The translations under genes were made by a program, and so were the position numbers. The notes below the pieces were generated by a model. It had not been told where the DNA came from, did no database searches, and saw only the letters and a program-made list of their open reading frames with translations. This document shows positions 48,880 to 60,600 of a DNA stretch of 64,000 nt, piece after piece. The first letter of the stretch is position 1. Each line of letters begins with the position of its first letter. The stretch spans positions 4,145,015-4,209,014 of the forward strand of contig NC_066891.1 in NCBI RefSeq assembly GCF_022985175.1, given 5' to 3'. Origin of the DNA: Labeo rohita. Lineage: Eukaryota > Chordata > Actinopteri > Cypriniformes > Cyprinidae.

Positions 48880-50690
48880 TTAACGAAAACTGTTAAACAT
48901 CATAAAATTAAAATGATTGAATTTAAAAAGTTAAAATTATTAAAAAAGAAAAAAGAAAATGTTGCCTTGTCAACAAACTTAAAAGTAAGCTGAAGTGCTA
49001 AAATGACTAAAACTGAATTTAAAAACCTAAAACTAAGAAAAATGACACAGAGAATTTAATTATTAAAACTTAACCTAAAATTTAATTGAAAACTACAAAT
49101 AAAATATAATTGTAATGGTACTTTTTAAATTGACTAAACCACATGACTTAATTATTAAAACTTGAATTAGAACATAATAGTCTATAAAAATCTAAAACAA
49201 AAATTAGAAATTGTGTCTTGGCAACTAACTAAAATAAAATAAGGTGTAGTGCTAAAATTACTAAAACTAAAATAAAAAGCTAAATAGAAATCTTAAAGAA
49301 CAAAAAATGACAAACCTTATTTAAAATTAAAATGCAATCTAAAAGCTAATTCTAAATATTTAATACTATAATACTACTCAAAAGGACACAAACACAAAAT
49401 GTAATTATGAAAACTTAAACAAAATATTTAAATGAAAACTAAAAATAAAAGCTAATTAAAAATATGAATAAATATTATATTATAATAGCAAAAAAACTGA
49501 AACAAAATGAGAAATTTTGCCTTGGCAAATAACCAAAATTTTAAATAAATTGAATTAAAGCTAAATATAAATATAAAAACTCTAAATTACAAAACCACAT
49601 AATGTAATTGTTAAAACCTAAAATTTAAATAAAAACTAAAAATGAAAGCTGATTAAAAATATGAATAAATACTAAATTATAATAGAATATAAAAAACTGA
49701 AACAAAATGAAAAATGTTGTCTTTGGCAACTAACTGAAATTTAAAAATAAATAAATAAATAAAAAAGAATAAAATTACCAAAACTAAAATAAAAACAAAT
49801 TAAAGCTAAATATAAATATAAAAACTAATATAAATGACAAAAGCACATAATGTAATTAAAACCTAAAATGTTAATAAATACTATAATAGGATATAAGAAA
49901 CTGAAACTGTACCTTGGCAAATAAATTAAATAAAATAAGGTAGTACTGAAATTACTAAAAATAAAATAAATAGCTAAATAAAAATATTAGAGAATAAATC
50001 ACACAAACCTTATTTAAAATTAAAATGCAATCTAAAAGCTAATTCTAAATATTTAATACTATAATACTGCTCAAAAGGACAAAAACACAAATGTAATGTA
50101 ATTATGAAAACTTAAAATATTTAAATCAAAACTAAAAATAAAAGCTAATTAAAAATATGAATAAATACTATATTATAATAGAAAAAAATGAAACAAAATT
50201 AGAAAATTTGCCTTGGCAAATAACTGAAATGTAATAAATAAAAAAATAAATAAATGCCAAAACTAAAATAAAAGTGAATTAAAGCTGAATAAATACAAAA
50301 TTATAATAGAATATAAAAAACTGAAACAAAATGAGAAATTTTGCCTTGGCAACTAACTGAAATTTTAAAATAAATAAATTAATTAATAAATAAATAAATA
50401 TAAAAACTAATATAAATGACAAAAGCACATAATGTAATTGTTAAAGCCTAAAATTAAATTGAAAAATAAAAGCTATTCTTTATTTTTAAGCTATTATATA
50501 TAGACTATATACTATAATAGGATATAAAAAACTGAAACAAAAATTAGTAAAAAAAACAAAAATACTGATGAACATGACAAAAGCACATAATGTAGTTATT
50601 AAAATCTAAAATGAAAAACTGAAATATAAAAGATTATTCTAGATATTAATAAATAGTGTAATAGTTTATAAGTAATACTAAAATAAAACC
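48880..50690. repeat. AT-rich degenerate array (AACTAAAATAAA)
   Basis: About 1.8 kb of AAACTAAAATAAAAA-type text punctuated by CCTTGGCAA motifs. A higher-order repeat is visible: AATGCAATCTAAAAGCTAAT occurs near 49330 and again near 50027, a ~697-bp offset, with long matching context. The motif vocabulary resembles the complement of the interior of the hAT-type MITE at 6171-6972, so it may be an expanded interior of that family. Confidence 0.75.
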
Positions 50691-50877
50691 AGTATTGAAT
50701 TGAATAATCCTTATCACCAGGAGGCACTAACAGATACCCAAGTAGCACTTATCGCATGCTGTTTTTATATTGATTATGTCCTTCAGTATTTTCAATGTCC
50801 TTGTCGAGTTTTGCACAGGCAGTCAGCAGAAAGCTTTTCAGGAAAATGTCTAACGTTTTCTATCATGTGTTTCTCAG

Positions 50878-51062
50878 GAACTGGGTCCAATCCTCAGGAG
50901 GGTCCGAGTCAGCCGAGCGCCCCCTCGGGACCGCAGGGTTTCCGCAAGCATTTCCAAAGAGGCAAACTAGACTGTGACAACCAGCCGCCCGACCCAGACC
51001 GCCTGTTCCAGCGCTGCTTCATGGCTACGGTCACCACCATCAACGTTGAAGGACCTTCATAA
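50878..51062 (+). CDS. shisal2a: shisal2a exon 3: cytoplasmic tail and stop
   Basis: The terminal coding exon gives the cytoplasmic tail of Shisa-like 2A. It begins after a TTTCTCAG acceptor, its first two bases completing a glycine codon, and ends at TAA 51060-51062. The tail starts proline-, serine- and glutamine-rich (NPQEGPSQPSAPSGPQG), becomes basic (RKHFQRGK), and ends with DRLFQRCFMATVTTINVEGPS. The segment CFMATVTT also occurs near the end of human SHISAL2A as I recall it, while the middle of the tail differs, so this motif appears to be the constrained part. The three exons total 504 nt, predicting 167 residues against about 190 in human. Exon 3 lies about 180 bases after a long AT-rich array, which makes it easy to miss. 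Confidence 0.9.
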
Positions 51063-51737
51063 AGCTCTGGAGCTGCAAATACGACTTGAATAATGAACAT
51101 TACCCAGGTGTCTTTTCAGCGGCTTTATCCGACCATCATGTGACCTATGTAACATTGTGACCATGTAACGATGTAACATTTGGAACCACAGAAAGGATGT
51201 GGAATTAAAACCTCCACATTTTTGTCGGTTTTGGAACCTGTAGCATCAACAACTCAAATCAATGACGAATTGCCTCAGCGTGACAAATTTAATATATCCT
51301 AAAACGCAGACTCTTTGGTTGTATTTTTGATGCAGGAAACATTAAATCGTTTACATTCATCAAAACTTCAGCTCTCTGAGAGTCTGTGGGTTGAACCAAA
51401 GACAGAATTGAACTTTGTTATTTCCGAATCCTGAGAATTACAATGTGCCGTTCTGCCGTTCATTTTTCTCTCAAACAAAGTTTACAAACGATTACACCAG
51501 CTCATGGTGTTGATGCCTTTAAAAACAGCTTTGAGCGCCGTTTGACTCATTGAGTGATTCACCTACTACAAGAATCAAGTTAAATGGTTTTTAATTTGCT
51601 TTTCTGCTTTTGTTTGCTCATTTGGAGCTTTAAAAAAGCACTTTTCAAAAACAAGGCACAATCTCAAGTCCCATTGCTTGTTTTAAAACCAGTAACAGTG
51701 CAAATCTCACTTTGTGTACAGAGAGAACTTATAAAAT
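51063..51737 (+). other. shisal2a: Probable shisal2a 3' UTR
   Basis: This is non-repetitive, mixed-composition sequence directly after the shisal2a stop codon. ATTAAA-type signals occur near 51204 and at several later places, including about 55733, but none has decisive context, so the 3' end is unresolved. A foldback element starts at about 51738 and may lie inside a longer UTR. Confidence 0.45.
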
Positions 51738-52020
51738 AAGGGGCCGTTCATACAGAATGGTATTTTTCTATTGTTTTTCTAGACAAGTGTGTGTGACCGT
51801 TGTGCTTATGTTTTTAAGTTTCACATGCAGTGTTGTTCATCAATCTTGGTTTCAAAACAGTGGGCCAATCAGAAGACCCCGGAGGCGGGGCAAGCTTTGT
51901 TTTTGTTTACTAGCTTTTGTTTACAGTAGCAAGTTGGCATGGCAACTGTTTTAATTGACGCCAACATGGTCGAGTGGTGCGTCTCGCATTTTTAGACACA
52001 TTCTGTGTGAACAGCCTCTA
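51738..52020. mobile_element. Short foldback element (GGGGCCGTTCATACAGAATG)
   Basis: The left end AGGGGCCGTTCATACAGAATG pairs with CATTCTGTGTGAACAGCCTCT at the right. About 280 bp, no coding capacity, possibly within the shisal2a 3' UTR. Confidence 0.7.
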
Positions 52021-52407
52021 AGGTGCTCCCCAAAATGGTGATTTTTTTTTTTTTTTTTTTTTTTTTTGGGCCTTCCGTGGTCTTAACCTTCATGCAACCT
52101 TTATGCAACAGTGTATTGTTTTGATATACAGGTAACCTGTTGAATTCTGTGTCTTAATCATTTTAATAATCAGTGTTTATTGATCAGACATGCATTTAAC
52201 AGTGCCGTGTTTTGTGCATCTTTGTTGCTGCTGGTTTTCACCCCTGCATCTCATTGCATTAACTTTTACATTAATTTCAGTGTTGAGCATATTTGTCAAG
52301 CTGAACAAATTGAAAGTGAATTTAATCTTGTTACCAAAGTTACTTTTTAAAAAGCGAAAATATAGGCTCTTTGCTTTTTCAAATCAGCTTATTGATAACT
52401 ACAAATG

Positions 52408-53187
52408 TGACCCTGGACCACAAACCAGTCTTAAGTAGCACAGGTATATTTGTAGCAATAGCCAACGATACATTGTAGGTCAAAATTATTGATTTTTCTT
52501 TTATGCCAAAAATCATTAGGATATTAAGTAAGGATCATGTTCTATTAAGATATTTTGTAAATTTCCTACCGTAAATATATCAAAACATAATTTTTGATTA
52601 GTAATATGCATTGCTAAGAACTTCAATTGGACAAATTCAAAGGTGATTTTCTCAGTATTTTTTCAAATACACTGTCAAAAATAAAAAAACACAATTTGTT
52701 GAGTCAGCTTAAAATAATTTGTTCACCTGCTGCCTTAAAATTTTAAGTTCAGTCAACTAAAATAAGTTTAGTCAACTTGAAATGTTAAGTTGTACTAAGT
52801 AACAACTTAGATATTTGCGTTTGCTAAACTTAACAGATGGGTAAGTAACCCAGCTGCCTTAAAATTTTAAGTTGATTTAAATCAAATATCTGAGTTGTCA
52901 CTTAGTATAATTTAACATTTCAAGTTGAATAAACTTTTTTTGAGTTGACTGAACTTAAAATTTGAAGGCAGCCAGGTTACAAGTTATTTTAAGTTGACTC
53001 AGCAAAATGTTTTTTACAGTGTAGTTGTGTCTCGGCCAAATACAACTATTTTTTTTAAATAGTTGCATCTCGGCCAAATATCCCAACAAATCATCAGTGG
53101 AAAACTTATTTATTCAGCTTTCAAATGATGCATAAATCTAAATTTTAAAAAATGTATCCTTATGACTGGTTTTGCGGTCCTGGGTCA
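52408..53187. mobile_element. TGACCCTGGACCAC element, copy 1
   Basis: The inverted ends TGACCCTGGACCACAAACC and GGTTTTGCGGTCCTGGGTCA are flanked by the exact direct repeat CAAATG (52402-52407 and 53188-53193). It is interrupted by the TA-flanked element at 52670-53021. Other copies lie at about 58389-59730 and 61825-62257. Confidence 0.85.
52670..53021. mobile_element. TA-flanked foldback (CACTGTAAAAAACAATTTG family), copy 1
   Basis: The ends CACTGTCAAAAATAAAAAAAC and TTTTTTACAGTG lie between TA sites (52668-52669 and 53022-53023). It contains mirrored GTTGAGTCAGCTTAAAAT and GTTACTTAGTAC text. It sits in the middle of a TGACCC element. Confidence 0.85.
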
Positions 53188-53194
53188 CAAATGA

Positions 53195-53935
53195 GAATTA
53201 GGTCCTAACTAGTTATGCGATGTTTACATTTTTATTTTATAAATTGTATTTATTTGTACTTAATTTATTTAATGATTTACAAAATCTATTTCGACACATT
53301 ACATTTGTCACATCAGAGTTTTAAACTGTATTTTTGTAACAGGGTTGTATGAATCGCAGATGCAGTTAAAATAAGGTGGCGAAGTACATTTTCTAAAGGT
53401 TAAGTTTCTTTTTGTCAGAGCAGAAATGTGACTTAAAATGTGTAAGCCTTATTTTAAAACCTATATTAGAACCAGATTTTGCACCAACCATTCAGATGTC
53501 TAAATAATAATAATAATAAAATAAGTTATATAAGATATTTATTTTCTATAAGCTGTCACTTTGGCTATACTCTTTTAGAAGGTATAATATACACTCTAGA
53601 TACTATAAATAACTTTAAATGACTAATATCTACCATATGGGGCAAATAAGGTACAAAAATGGACCTTTTCGCTTTTATCCCTAGTAAAAAATCATAGATT
53701 TAAAATGCATTTATTTTATACTAAGTGTAGTTCAAGTCTGGCTGACATATCGCTCAAGACCTATTGATATTAAAATTGTAATTAAACTTTATTTGGAGTT
53801 TTACTTATGCACAGTGCACATTAATTGCACTTAACATTAAGCCTAAAATATGTTTTAATGTCACTATTGATGAGGATTATATGATCTTTAAATAATATCT
53901 GTCTTTAAATGCAAAATATTAAAAGTGTACATAAA
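53195..53935. other. Intergenic, no gene seen
   Basis: AT-rich sequence with a short ATAATAATA run near 53503. Nothing recognisable. Confidence 0.35.
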
Positions 53936-53940
53936 GCATA

Positions 53941-54322
53941 CACTGTAAAAAACAATTTGTTGAGTCAACTTAAAAAAATTTGTTACCCGGCTGCCTTAAA
54001 ATGCTAAGTTCAGTCAACTAACAAAAATTTAGTCAACTTGAAATGTTACGTTGTACTAAGTGACAACTTAGATATTTGAGTTTATTCAACTTAAAATTTT
54101 AAACAAGCTGGGTAACAAGCCCAGCTTTTAAGTTTAACAAACCAATTTTTTTGTTTAGTTAACTCACATATGTAAGTTGTCACTTAGTACAACTTAACAT
54201 TTCAAGTTGACTAAACTTCTTTGAGTTGACTGAACTTACAATTGTAAGGCAGCAGGGTAACAAATAATTTTAAGTTAACTCAACAAATTGTGTTTTGTTG
54301 TTGTTGTTGTTGTTTTACAGTG
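53941..54322. mobile_element. TA-flanked foldback (CACTGTAAAAAACAATTTG family), copy 2
   Basis: The ends CACTGTAAAAAACAATTTG and TTTTACAGTG lie between perfect TA sites (53939-53940 and 54323-54324). A (TTG)n run has expanded near the right end. Confidence 0.88.
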
Positions 54323-54562
54323 TACTTGCAATAGTTCCTCTTCAGCACAATCAGATATACTTAAGTATATCTTTAGTTGTACTTCCACACAATCAAAGTG
54401 CGTTAAGTACAAAATGTGTTGTTACAATTTAGCAATATTCAAATATACCAGTTTAGTATACTAAAAGTACAATTGCAAGGTATTTTTATTAAGTATGTAA
54501 CATGTACATGCATTTGTAGTATACCTAGCACAAAATAAATGCATTTTAAATACATTTTAGCA

Positions 54563-54884
54563 CACTGTAAAAAACAATTTGTTGAGTCAACTTAAAATAA
54601 TTTGTGGCTGCCTTAAAATTTTAAGTTCAGTAAACTCACAAAAGTTTAGTCAGCTTGAGGTGTTAAGTTGTACCAAGTGACAACTTAGATATTTGAGTTT
54701 ATTCAACTTACAATTTGAAGGCAGCTGGGTAACAAGCCCAGCTTTTAAGTTTAACAAACCAATTTTTTTGTTTAGTCAACTCAAATATGTAAGTTGTCAC
54801 TTAGTACAGCTTAACATTTCAAGTTGACTAAACTTATTTGAGTTGACTGAACTCAACAAATAATGTTTTTTTTTTTTCGTACAG

Positions 54885-54886
<2 letters not shown>
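54563..54886. mobile_element. TA-flanked foldback (CACTGTAAAAAACAATTTG family), copy 3
   Basis: Same ends as copies 1 and 2. The right flank is TA (54887-54888), the left has mutated to CA. The third copy within 2.3 kb. Confidence 0.85.
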
Positions 54887-54914
<28 letters not shown>

Positions 54915-54915
<1 letters not shown>

Positions 54916-55245
54916 CCACTAGGGATACCATATACTTTCAGAAAAAAGGTACAAAAGCTGTGACCTTTAAAAAAGGTATACCTTTGTACCTTATTTACCC
55001 CTAAAAAGTACACATTAGTACCTAAAGTGTTCATTTTAGGACCAAAATGGTACATTTCAGTACCTTCTGAAAAGGTACCAAGAGTGAGAACGAGAAAAAA
55101 AAGGTACAAAATCTGTCACCGGGGCAGTAACCTTTCAAAAGTTACACATTTGTACCGTAATTACCATAGAAGTACCTTATTAGTAGCTTATTGGTACATA
55201 TTTGTATATTTTGAAAAGGTACCACTGACAGCTTTTTTTGAGTGT
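54915..55245. repeat. AAAGGTACC dispersed foldback repeat
   Basis: Repeated AAAGGTAC and GTACC motifs in both orientations, ending GCTTTTTTTGAGTGTG. Similar to 43935-44115. The ORF on the minus strand here is repeat-derived. Confidence 0.6.
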
Positions 55246-55249
55246 GTGG

Positions 55250-56160
55250 CAAGAAAATGTTTGGAAATTGTTTTCTTTTTATTGGTTTTCATGGGCGAAT
55301 TGTCAGTTGTGTTCTGCTGAAGGCCAAAGCTGCACTGAAGCGTACTTTGTAAGCCAGTTATTTATATATTATTTAGTTCAATTCTTCAGGGTTGCAACCT
55401 TGACCTGTGTTGATTTTGTTGCCTATTGATGTGTCGTTGAAGATTGTTGTGTTTCCAAAGAGCTGCTTGACTCATCGATGGACAGTTCGAGATGATTTTT
55501 CAATGCTGTTTGTTTTGGGCTGTTGTCGTATGTAATGTTTCATGACGTGTTTCAATTTGTGTTTTTGCTAAAATCTGCCTCGTTAGCGGCACAATGAAAA
55601 ACGGTTGGCCTTTCAGCATGGCTAATTAAGAAATGTGCATCTGTTTTGAAAGCGACATTTGCCGTGCAAGTTTGAGAACATTTTTCTTCTCTGAGCTTGA
55701 CTGCACATTACTGTTTCTTCTGTGATTTATTTGATTAAAGACTGCTCATTCAAGAACAGTTAACACATCCTGAGAAATCCTCGCACAAACCATTAAAGGT
55801 ATTTTTGTCCCAGTCTTGTTTGAATTTGATGGTAGTGTAATTTCAAGCCAGCATACTGCATTGAGTTCTCTTTGAGCGCTCAAAGTGGTTAAATTAGTAG
55901 TTACAGGACTCTCAACAGACTCATATTGCACACTTGAAGCATTTTATTTGTTCCCAACCAGTCCACTTATAATGTAAGTGAATGTTACTTGCCTCAGATA
56001 CACTGGTAATTTAGTTTTGCACTCACATAACAGACCGGTTAGTTGCAGAATACGTTGCAAATGTTCTCCAATACACTAAAAAACTTTTTTTTGTCATAAT
56101 TAAACAAAAGATTACTGAAACTAAAATAAAAACCATAACAAAACATTTTATTATATATAC
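55250..56160. other. Intergenic or distal 3' UTR, no gene seen
   Basis: Unique mixed-composition sequence with an ATTAAA near 55733 that could serve as a distal polyadenylation signal for shisal2a, but nothing confirms it. Confidence 0.35.
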
Positions 56161-56164
56161 ACTA

Positions 56165-56825
56165 TACCAGACAAAAGTTTTTGAACAGTAAAATTTTTAA
56201 TGTTTAATTTTTAAGTCTCTTCTGCTCATCAAGCCTGCATTTATTTAATTTAATTTATTTAATTATTTGATTTTAAAGCTGAATTTTTAGCATCTTTACT
56301 CCAGTCACATGATCCTTCAGAAATCATTTTAATATTCTTTTTTGCTGCTCAAAAAACATTTATTATTATTATGTTGATGAATAGAAAGTTCAGAAAAAGT
56401 GTTTATCTGAAATACAAATCTTTTGTAATATTGTAAATGTCTTTTGATCAGTTTAAAGCATCCTTGCTAAATAAAAATATTAATTTCTATCATTTCTTTA
56501 TAGTATATTGTATAATGTTACAAAAGCTTTTTATTTCAGAAAAATGCTGATCTTTGGATCTTTCTATTCATCAAAGAATCCTGAAAAAAATACTTAATAC
56601 TTATGTTTTAAATATTGATAATAATAATAATAAAAATGTTTCTGGAGCTGCAAATCAGCATATTACAATGATTTCTTAATGATCATGTGACACTGAAGAC
56701 TGGAGTAATGATGCTGAAAATCTAGCTTTGATCACAGGAATAAATTACATTTTAAAATATATTCAAATAGTAAAAATATTACAGCTTTTGCTGTATTTTG
56801 GATCAAATAAATGCAGCCTTGGTGA
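56165..56825. mobile_element. ACCGTTCAAAAG-family foldback MITE, eroded
   Basis: The left half contains CAAAAGTTTTTGAACAGTAAA and CATCAAGCCTGCATTTATTT; the right half contains the complements (GACTGGAGTAATGATGCTGA, AAATAAATGCAGCCTTGGTGA). Both arms are present though diverged. Confidence 0.75.
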
Positions 56826-56829
56826 TTTA

Positions 56830-58385
56830 AAAAAATCGTATTTAGTATTTAAATCATACTAATGACACTAGATTATTAAGCATGTTTTACACACACACAC
56901 ACACACAAAAACTGTTTCAGTCTTTCTACTTCAAAATTCAGTCATGTTACTTGCTGTTTCTTTGTAATTATTTTTTGCATTTTGCTAGCAGCATTTCTAA
57001 GTAGAAATGTTTTTGGCCTGGAGATAAAGCTTGTTCAGTCTTACCTCAAAAGAGCAGGGTTTTCCCGTTTAAAAAGCAGCTTTGATTAAACTGTACACCT
57101 CAAAGTAAATTTCACAACACTGGGAGGTGTGTTGTGAATATAGGTATTAAAACACTGTTGATTACTGAATTCAAAATGCCAGAGTCTTTAAATCACTAGG
57201 CACCTGCGTACATCTCATAAATGTGAATCATATCAAGTCATATCATGAATTTCTAATAGCTGTAATAATACTATTAATACACCTGCATGTCGAAGCGTTA
57301 TTTAATATGTCAAGCACGTGGCTCTGTGAAACTGCAAGCGCGTGTGAAGGGAGCAGATGAAACATCCAGTGTTTGAGAGGAGGTCCGCTGGCAGACAGGA
57401 TATTATATCCAAACAGACCAGGCGTGATCGCCCGTCAGACTCCAATGAATTCTGACTGGCTCCGAAATCTGAAGCTGAGAAATGCAACTGACATTTTCTA
57501 AAGATAAACACCTCTTTTTGTCAAAAAAGAGCAATTTGAGTTCATGTTTGCCTTATTTTTGACACTATTTTAATGCAAAGTGCCAAAACCAATTTTTGTA
57601 TCCAGCATTAATATGTGTGGGTGAGGATGGAGCTTAGCACTGTGAAAATTAAATCTTTTATTTCAAAAGCACAAGGTCATTTAAATGAATAATTTAAATA
57701 ATTTCATCACTTATCATCACTTTTTTCAATTATTTTCCATAAACAGCAAAGTAAACAGTGGTCAGGGTTTGTAAACCATCATAAATGTATCATAACAGTA
57801 TGCCAATATAACTTGTGCACTCTATTTCAACTCTTCTAAAGTCAGAAACTTTATAGAAATTTAAGTTAATAAGTAGTGAAAATTGTCACAGCTCTCAAAT
57901 CTCATTTCATGTTGATGTCAAACTTGCTGCAGCTCCTTTTAGAGGCAGCAGGTCTGAACTGGGTAAGTCACATATTTAAATTCTTTTATTTTTTTTTTTT
58001 AATAAAACTGTTCTATCCTTTGACAAATATTAAAAATAGCAGATCTTTGTTTGTGCTAAGAAAAAGCCTTTAAGGTCTGGAGCTTTTCGAGACTGAAAAT
58101 GTCAAAGCGAAAAGGCAATTTATAGCAAAACAGTGACAGTGGAAGTGTGATGCGACTGAGATGTAGTAGATTTAGATTCTTTGTCCCGGGAGAAATGAAT
58201 TACGGGAATGAAATGCAGCAAAAGATGTTGTGAACACGTTCTCAGCCTCAGTTCTCCGGTCAAACACACTCAGAACGTTTATGCATTAGCTCCTGAACAT
58301 ATAAAATTAATGCTTGTAAATTTTAGCTTTTAACAAAAATAAAAGTGAGAATGTTCTAAAGAGAATCTTGTGCTTAATAGAAGTG
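56830..58385. other. Intergenic, no gene seen
   Basis: A short (CA)n near 56889-56907, then mostly unique sequence. The 57300-57500 and 57880-57965 stretches are more balanced in composition but no family was recognised in any frame. Confidence 0.35.
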
Positions 58386-58388
58386 TAT

Positions 58389-59735
58389 CCAGAAAATCCT
58401 TGGATCCTGGACCACAAAACCAGTCATAAGGTTCAATTTTTGGAAATTGATACATCATCCTGAACAAATAAGCTTTCCATTGATGTATGGTTTGTTAGGA
58501 TAGGACAATATTTGGCCAAGATGCAACTATCTGAAAATCTGAAATCAGAGGGTGCAAAAAAAAAAAAAACTAAATATTGAGAAAATCACCTTTAAAGTTG
58601 TCCAAATGAATTTCGTAGCAATGCATATTACTAATCAGAAATGAAGTTTTGATATATTTACAGTAGGAAATTTACAAAATGTCTTCATGGAACGTGATCT
58701 TTACTTAATATCCAAATGATTTTCGGCATAAAAGAAAAATCGATTATATTGACCCATACATTGTATGTTTGGCTACTGCTACAAATATACCCGTGATACT
58801 TCAGTTCAATTCAATTCAATTCAAATTTATTTGTATAGCGCTTTTCACGATACATATCGTTGCAAAGCAACTTTACACCAAATTAACATTTTTACAATAT
58901 ATGTAGTAGTAGCTTGATGTACATATGGCAGAGATGTGTTGTAAAGATCAATTAATGACATAATCAAACAGACAAAGAACACTATAAATTAGTAGCAGAA
59001 TTCGGTAGTGCTGTATGTTGTTTCAGGGTTGGCATCATCTGAAGTCCTTTGAGGGGTTGACATCATCTCTTCTTAAGTGTTCTGGATCCAGACTGGAGCT
59101 TGTGAATCCCTCGTTACCACGGGATGTCAATCCCATGCCAGAAACAGAGAACAAATAGGAACATAATTAGTGTAACTGCTGTTCAAACTAAGAAAAGATT
59201 TGTTAAACCAGAGCTAAAAGATTAATAATGAACATTTGATCAGATATAACTGCAGGAAACGTTTACAAGATGCATTATTTGAATGCTTGGCTAAAAAGAT
59301 GTGTCTTTAATCTAGATTTAAACAGAGAGAGTGTGTCTGAACCCCGAACATTATCAGGAAGGCTGTTCCAGAGTTTGGGAGCCAAATGCGAAAAAGCTCT
59401 ACCTCCTTTAGTGGACTTTGCTATCCTAGGTACTACCAACAGTCCAGAGTTTTGCGACCTTAGGGAGCGTGATGGATTGTAGCGTGGTAGAAGACTAGTT
59501 AGGTACGCAGGAGCTAAACCGTTAAGTGCCTTATAGGTAAGAAGTATTATTTTATAGCTGATGCGGAACCTAATAGGTAGCCAGTGCAGAGACTTTAAAA
59601 TTGGGGTAATATGATCATATTTCCTTGACCTGGTAAGGACTCTAGCAGCTGCATTTTGGACTATCTGTAGCTTGTTTATTGAAGATGCAGGACAACCACC
59701 TACTTAAGACTGGTTTTGTGGTCCAGGGTCACATA
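58389..59735. mobile_element. TGACCCTGGACCAC element, copy 2, split by a LINE-like insertion
   Basis: The left end has mutated (ATCCTGGACCACAAAACCAG); the right end is GGTTTTGTGGTCCAGGGTCA. The interior matches copies 1 and 3 up to about 58802, where a LINE-like piece is inserted, and resumes at about 59702. Confidence 0.8.
58803..59704 (-). mobile_element. LINE-like repeat inserted in the TGACCC element
   Basis: Reading on the minus strand it ends in a (GAATT)n tail after AAAAGCGCTATACAAATAAA-like text, the usual tail of a fish retroelement. TACTT-like sequence flanks both sides (58798-58802 and 59702-59706), a likely target duplication. The rest is a well-preserved dispersed repeat whose plus-strand ORF 59270-59482 is not a host gene. 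The clade is not known to me. Confidence 0.65.
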
Positions 59736-59739
59736 TGGT

Positions 59740-60300
59740 CTTAAAAGGTCAGTTTACACCAAGAATGATAAGTTACTCAATCAAAACTCACTTTCGGATG
59801 TGCTTGACAGTCACTCAACTTAAATTCAGCCAAAATATTGGCATATATGATCTTATGATTGCAGGTTTTTGCACTACAGTTTCTCCAACAGTGACTAAAC
59901 TGTGGTTCGAAGGAGTGAAATTACAGTATTTATGGTTTCTCATGTTTATAAAAAAGGTTTACTTGCTTTACATGCTTTAGAGATGTAAAACATCCATGTT
60001 TCACATCATTATTGGGTGCTTTAATAATATAATTGCTTATATGTTTCTTCGTAAAAAAAAAAAAATAAATAACATTCAGTATGTAAATAACATTCAGTTT
60101 CTTGCACAGACTGATGGTTTTGTCTCATAAGAGCTCAGAATATTGTCAGGAGCCACAGGTATTAATTTTGTGTTGCCTGATATGACTTTTATTTGACTCA
60201 GAGTGCTTGTAGCCATTCACTTGTATTTTATGAATCACCAAGGACCAAGGTTTCAGCAAATTTTTATTTTGGCTGAATTATTCCTTTAAATGCTCAAGCT
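59740..60300. other. Intergenic, no gene seen
   Basis: AT-rich unique sequence; nothing recognised. Confidence 0.35.
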
Positions 60301-60305
60301 CTTAG

Positions 60306-60600
60306 GTGACCTATTATGCCCCTTTTTACAAGATGTAAAATAGAGTGTGTATGTGAAGTTTAGCTCAAAATACCCAACAGATAATTTGTTATAACTTGTT
60401 AAAATTGCCAGTTTTAGATATAAGCCAATATGTCATTTTTGTATTTGTCCCTTTAAATGCAAATGAGCCCATTTTCAAAAGAGGGCGGAGCTTCAAGAGC
60501 TGACAAAAACAAAACAGGACAGTCTCGCGCACTGAAAATGTCTGAAATTCTCAGTAGCAGTGTTCAGCCTTTTACGTTCGAACCGGAATTTGTTTAAAAG
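60306..60600. repeat. End of the CCTATTATGCCCC repeat family
   Basis: GTGACCTATTATGCCCCTTTT is the complement of the repeat end at about 3940-3958. The adjoining GCAAATGAGCCCATTT and GAGGGCGGAGCTTC text is typical of this dispersed element. Its far end was not traced; it may continue toward 61240. Confidence 0.55.

Larger units (their letters stand above)
34565..50877 (+). other. shisal2a: shisal2a intron 2 (16,313 bp)
   Basis: GT-AG intron inferred from the matched phase-1 ends of exons 2 and 3. Its length comes largely from transposable elements and arrays: minisatellite block 3, an L2 LINE, a Tc1-like element, a GGGCCC repeat, nested foldback elements and a 1.8-kb AT-rich array. No host exon was recognised inside it. 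Confidence 0.85.

Noticed and set aside
57302..57511. Minus-strand ORF in balanced-composition DNA, considered as a possible neighbour-gene exon
   Set aside because: No recognisable domain and no convincing splice sites; gpx7 and other expected neighbours were looked for and not recognised.
59270..59482. Plus-strand ORF with a protein-like sequence (GRLFQSLGAKCEKALPPLVD)
   Set aside because: It lies inside a tailed repeat inserted in a DNA transposon, with a target-site-like duplication; the sequence is dispersed-repeat text, not a host exon.
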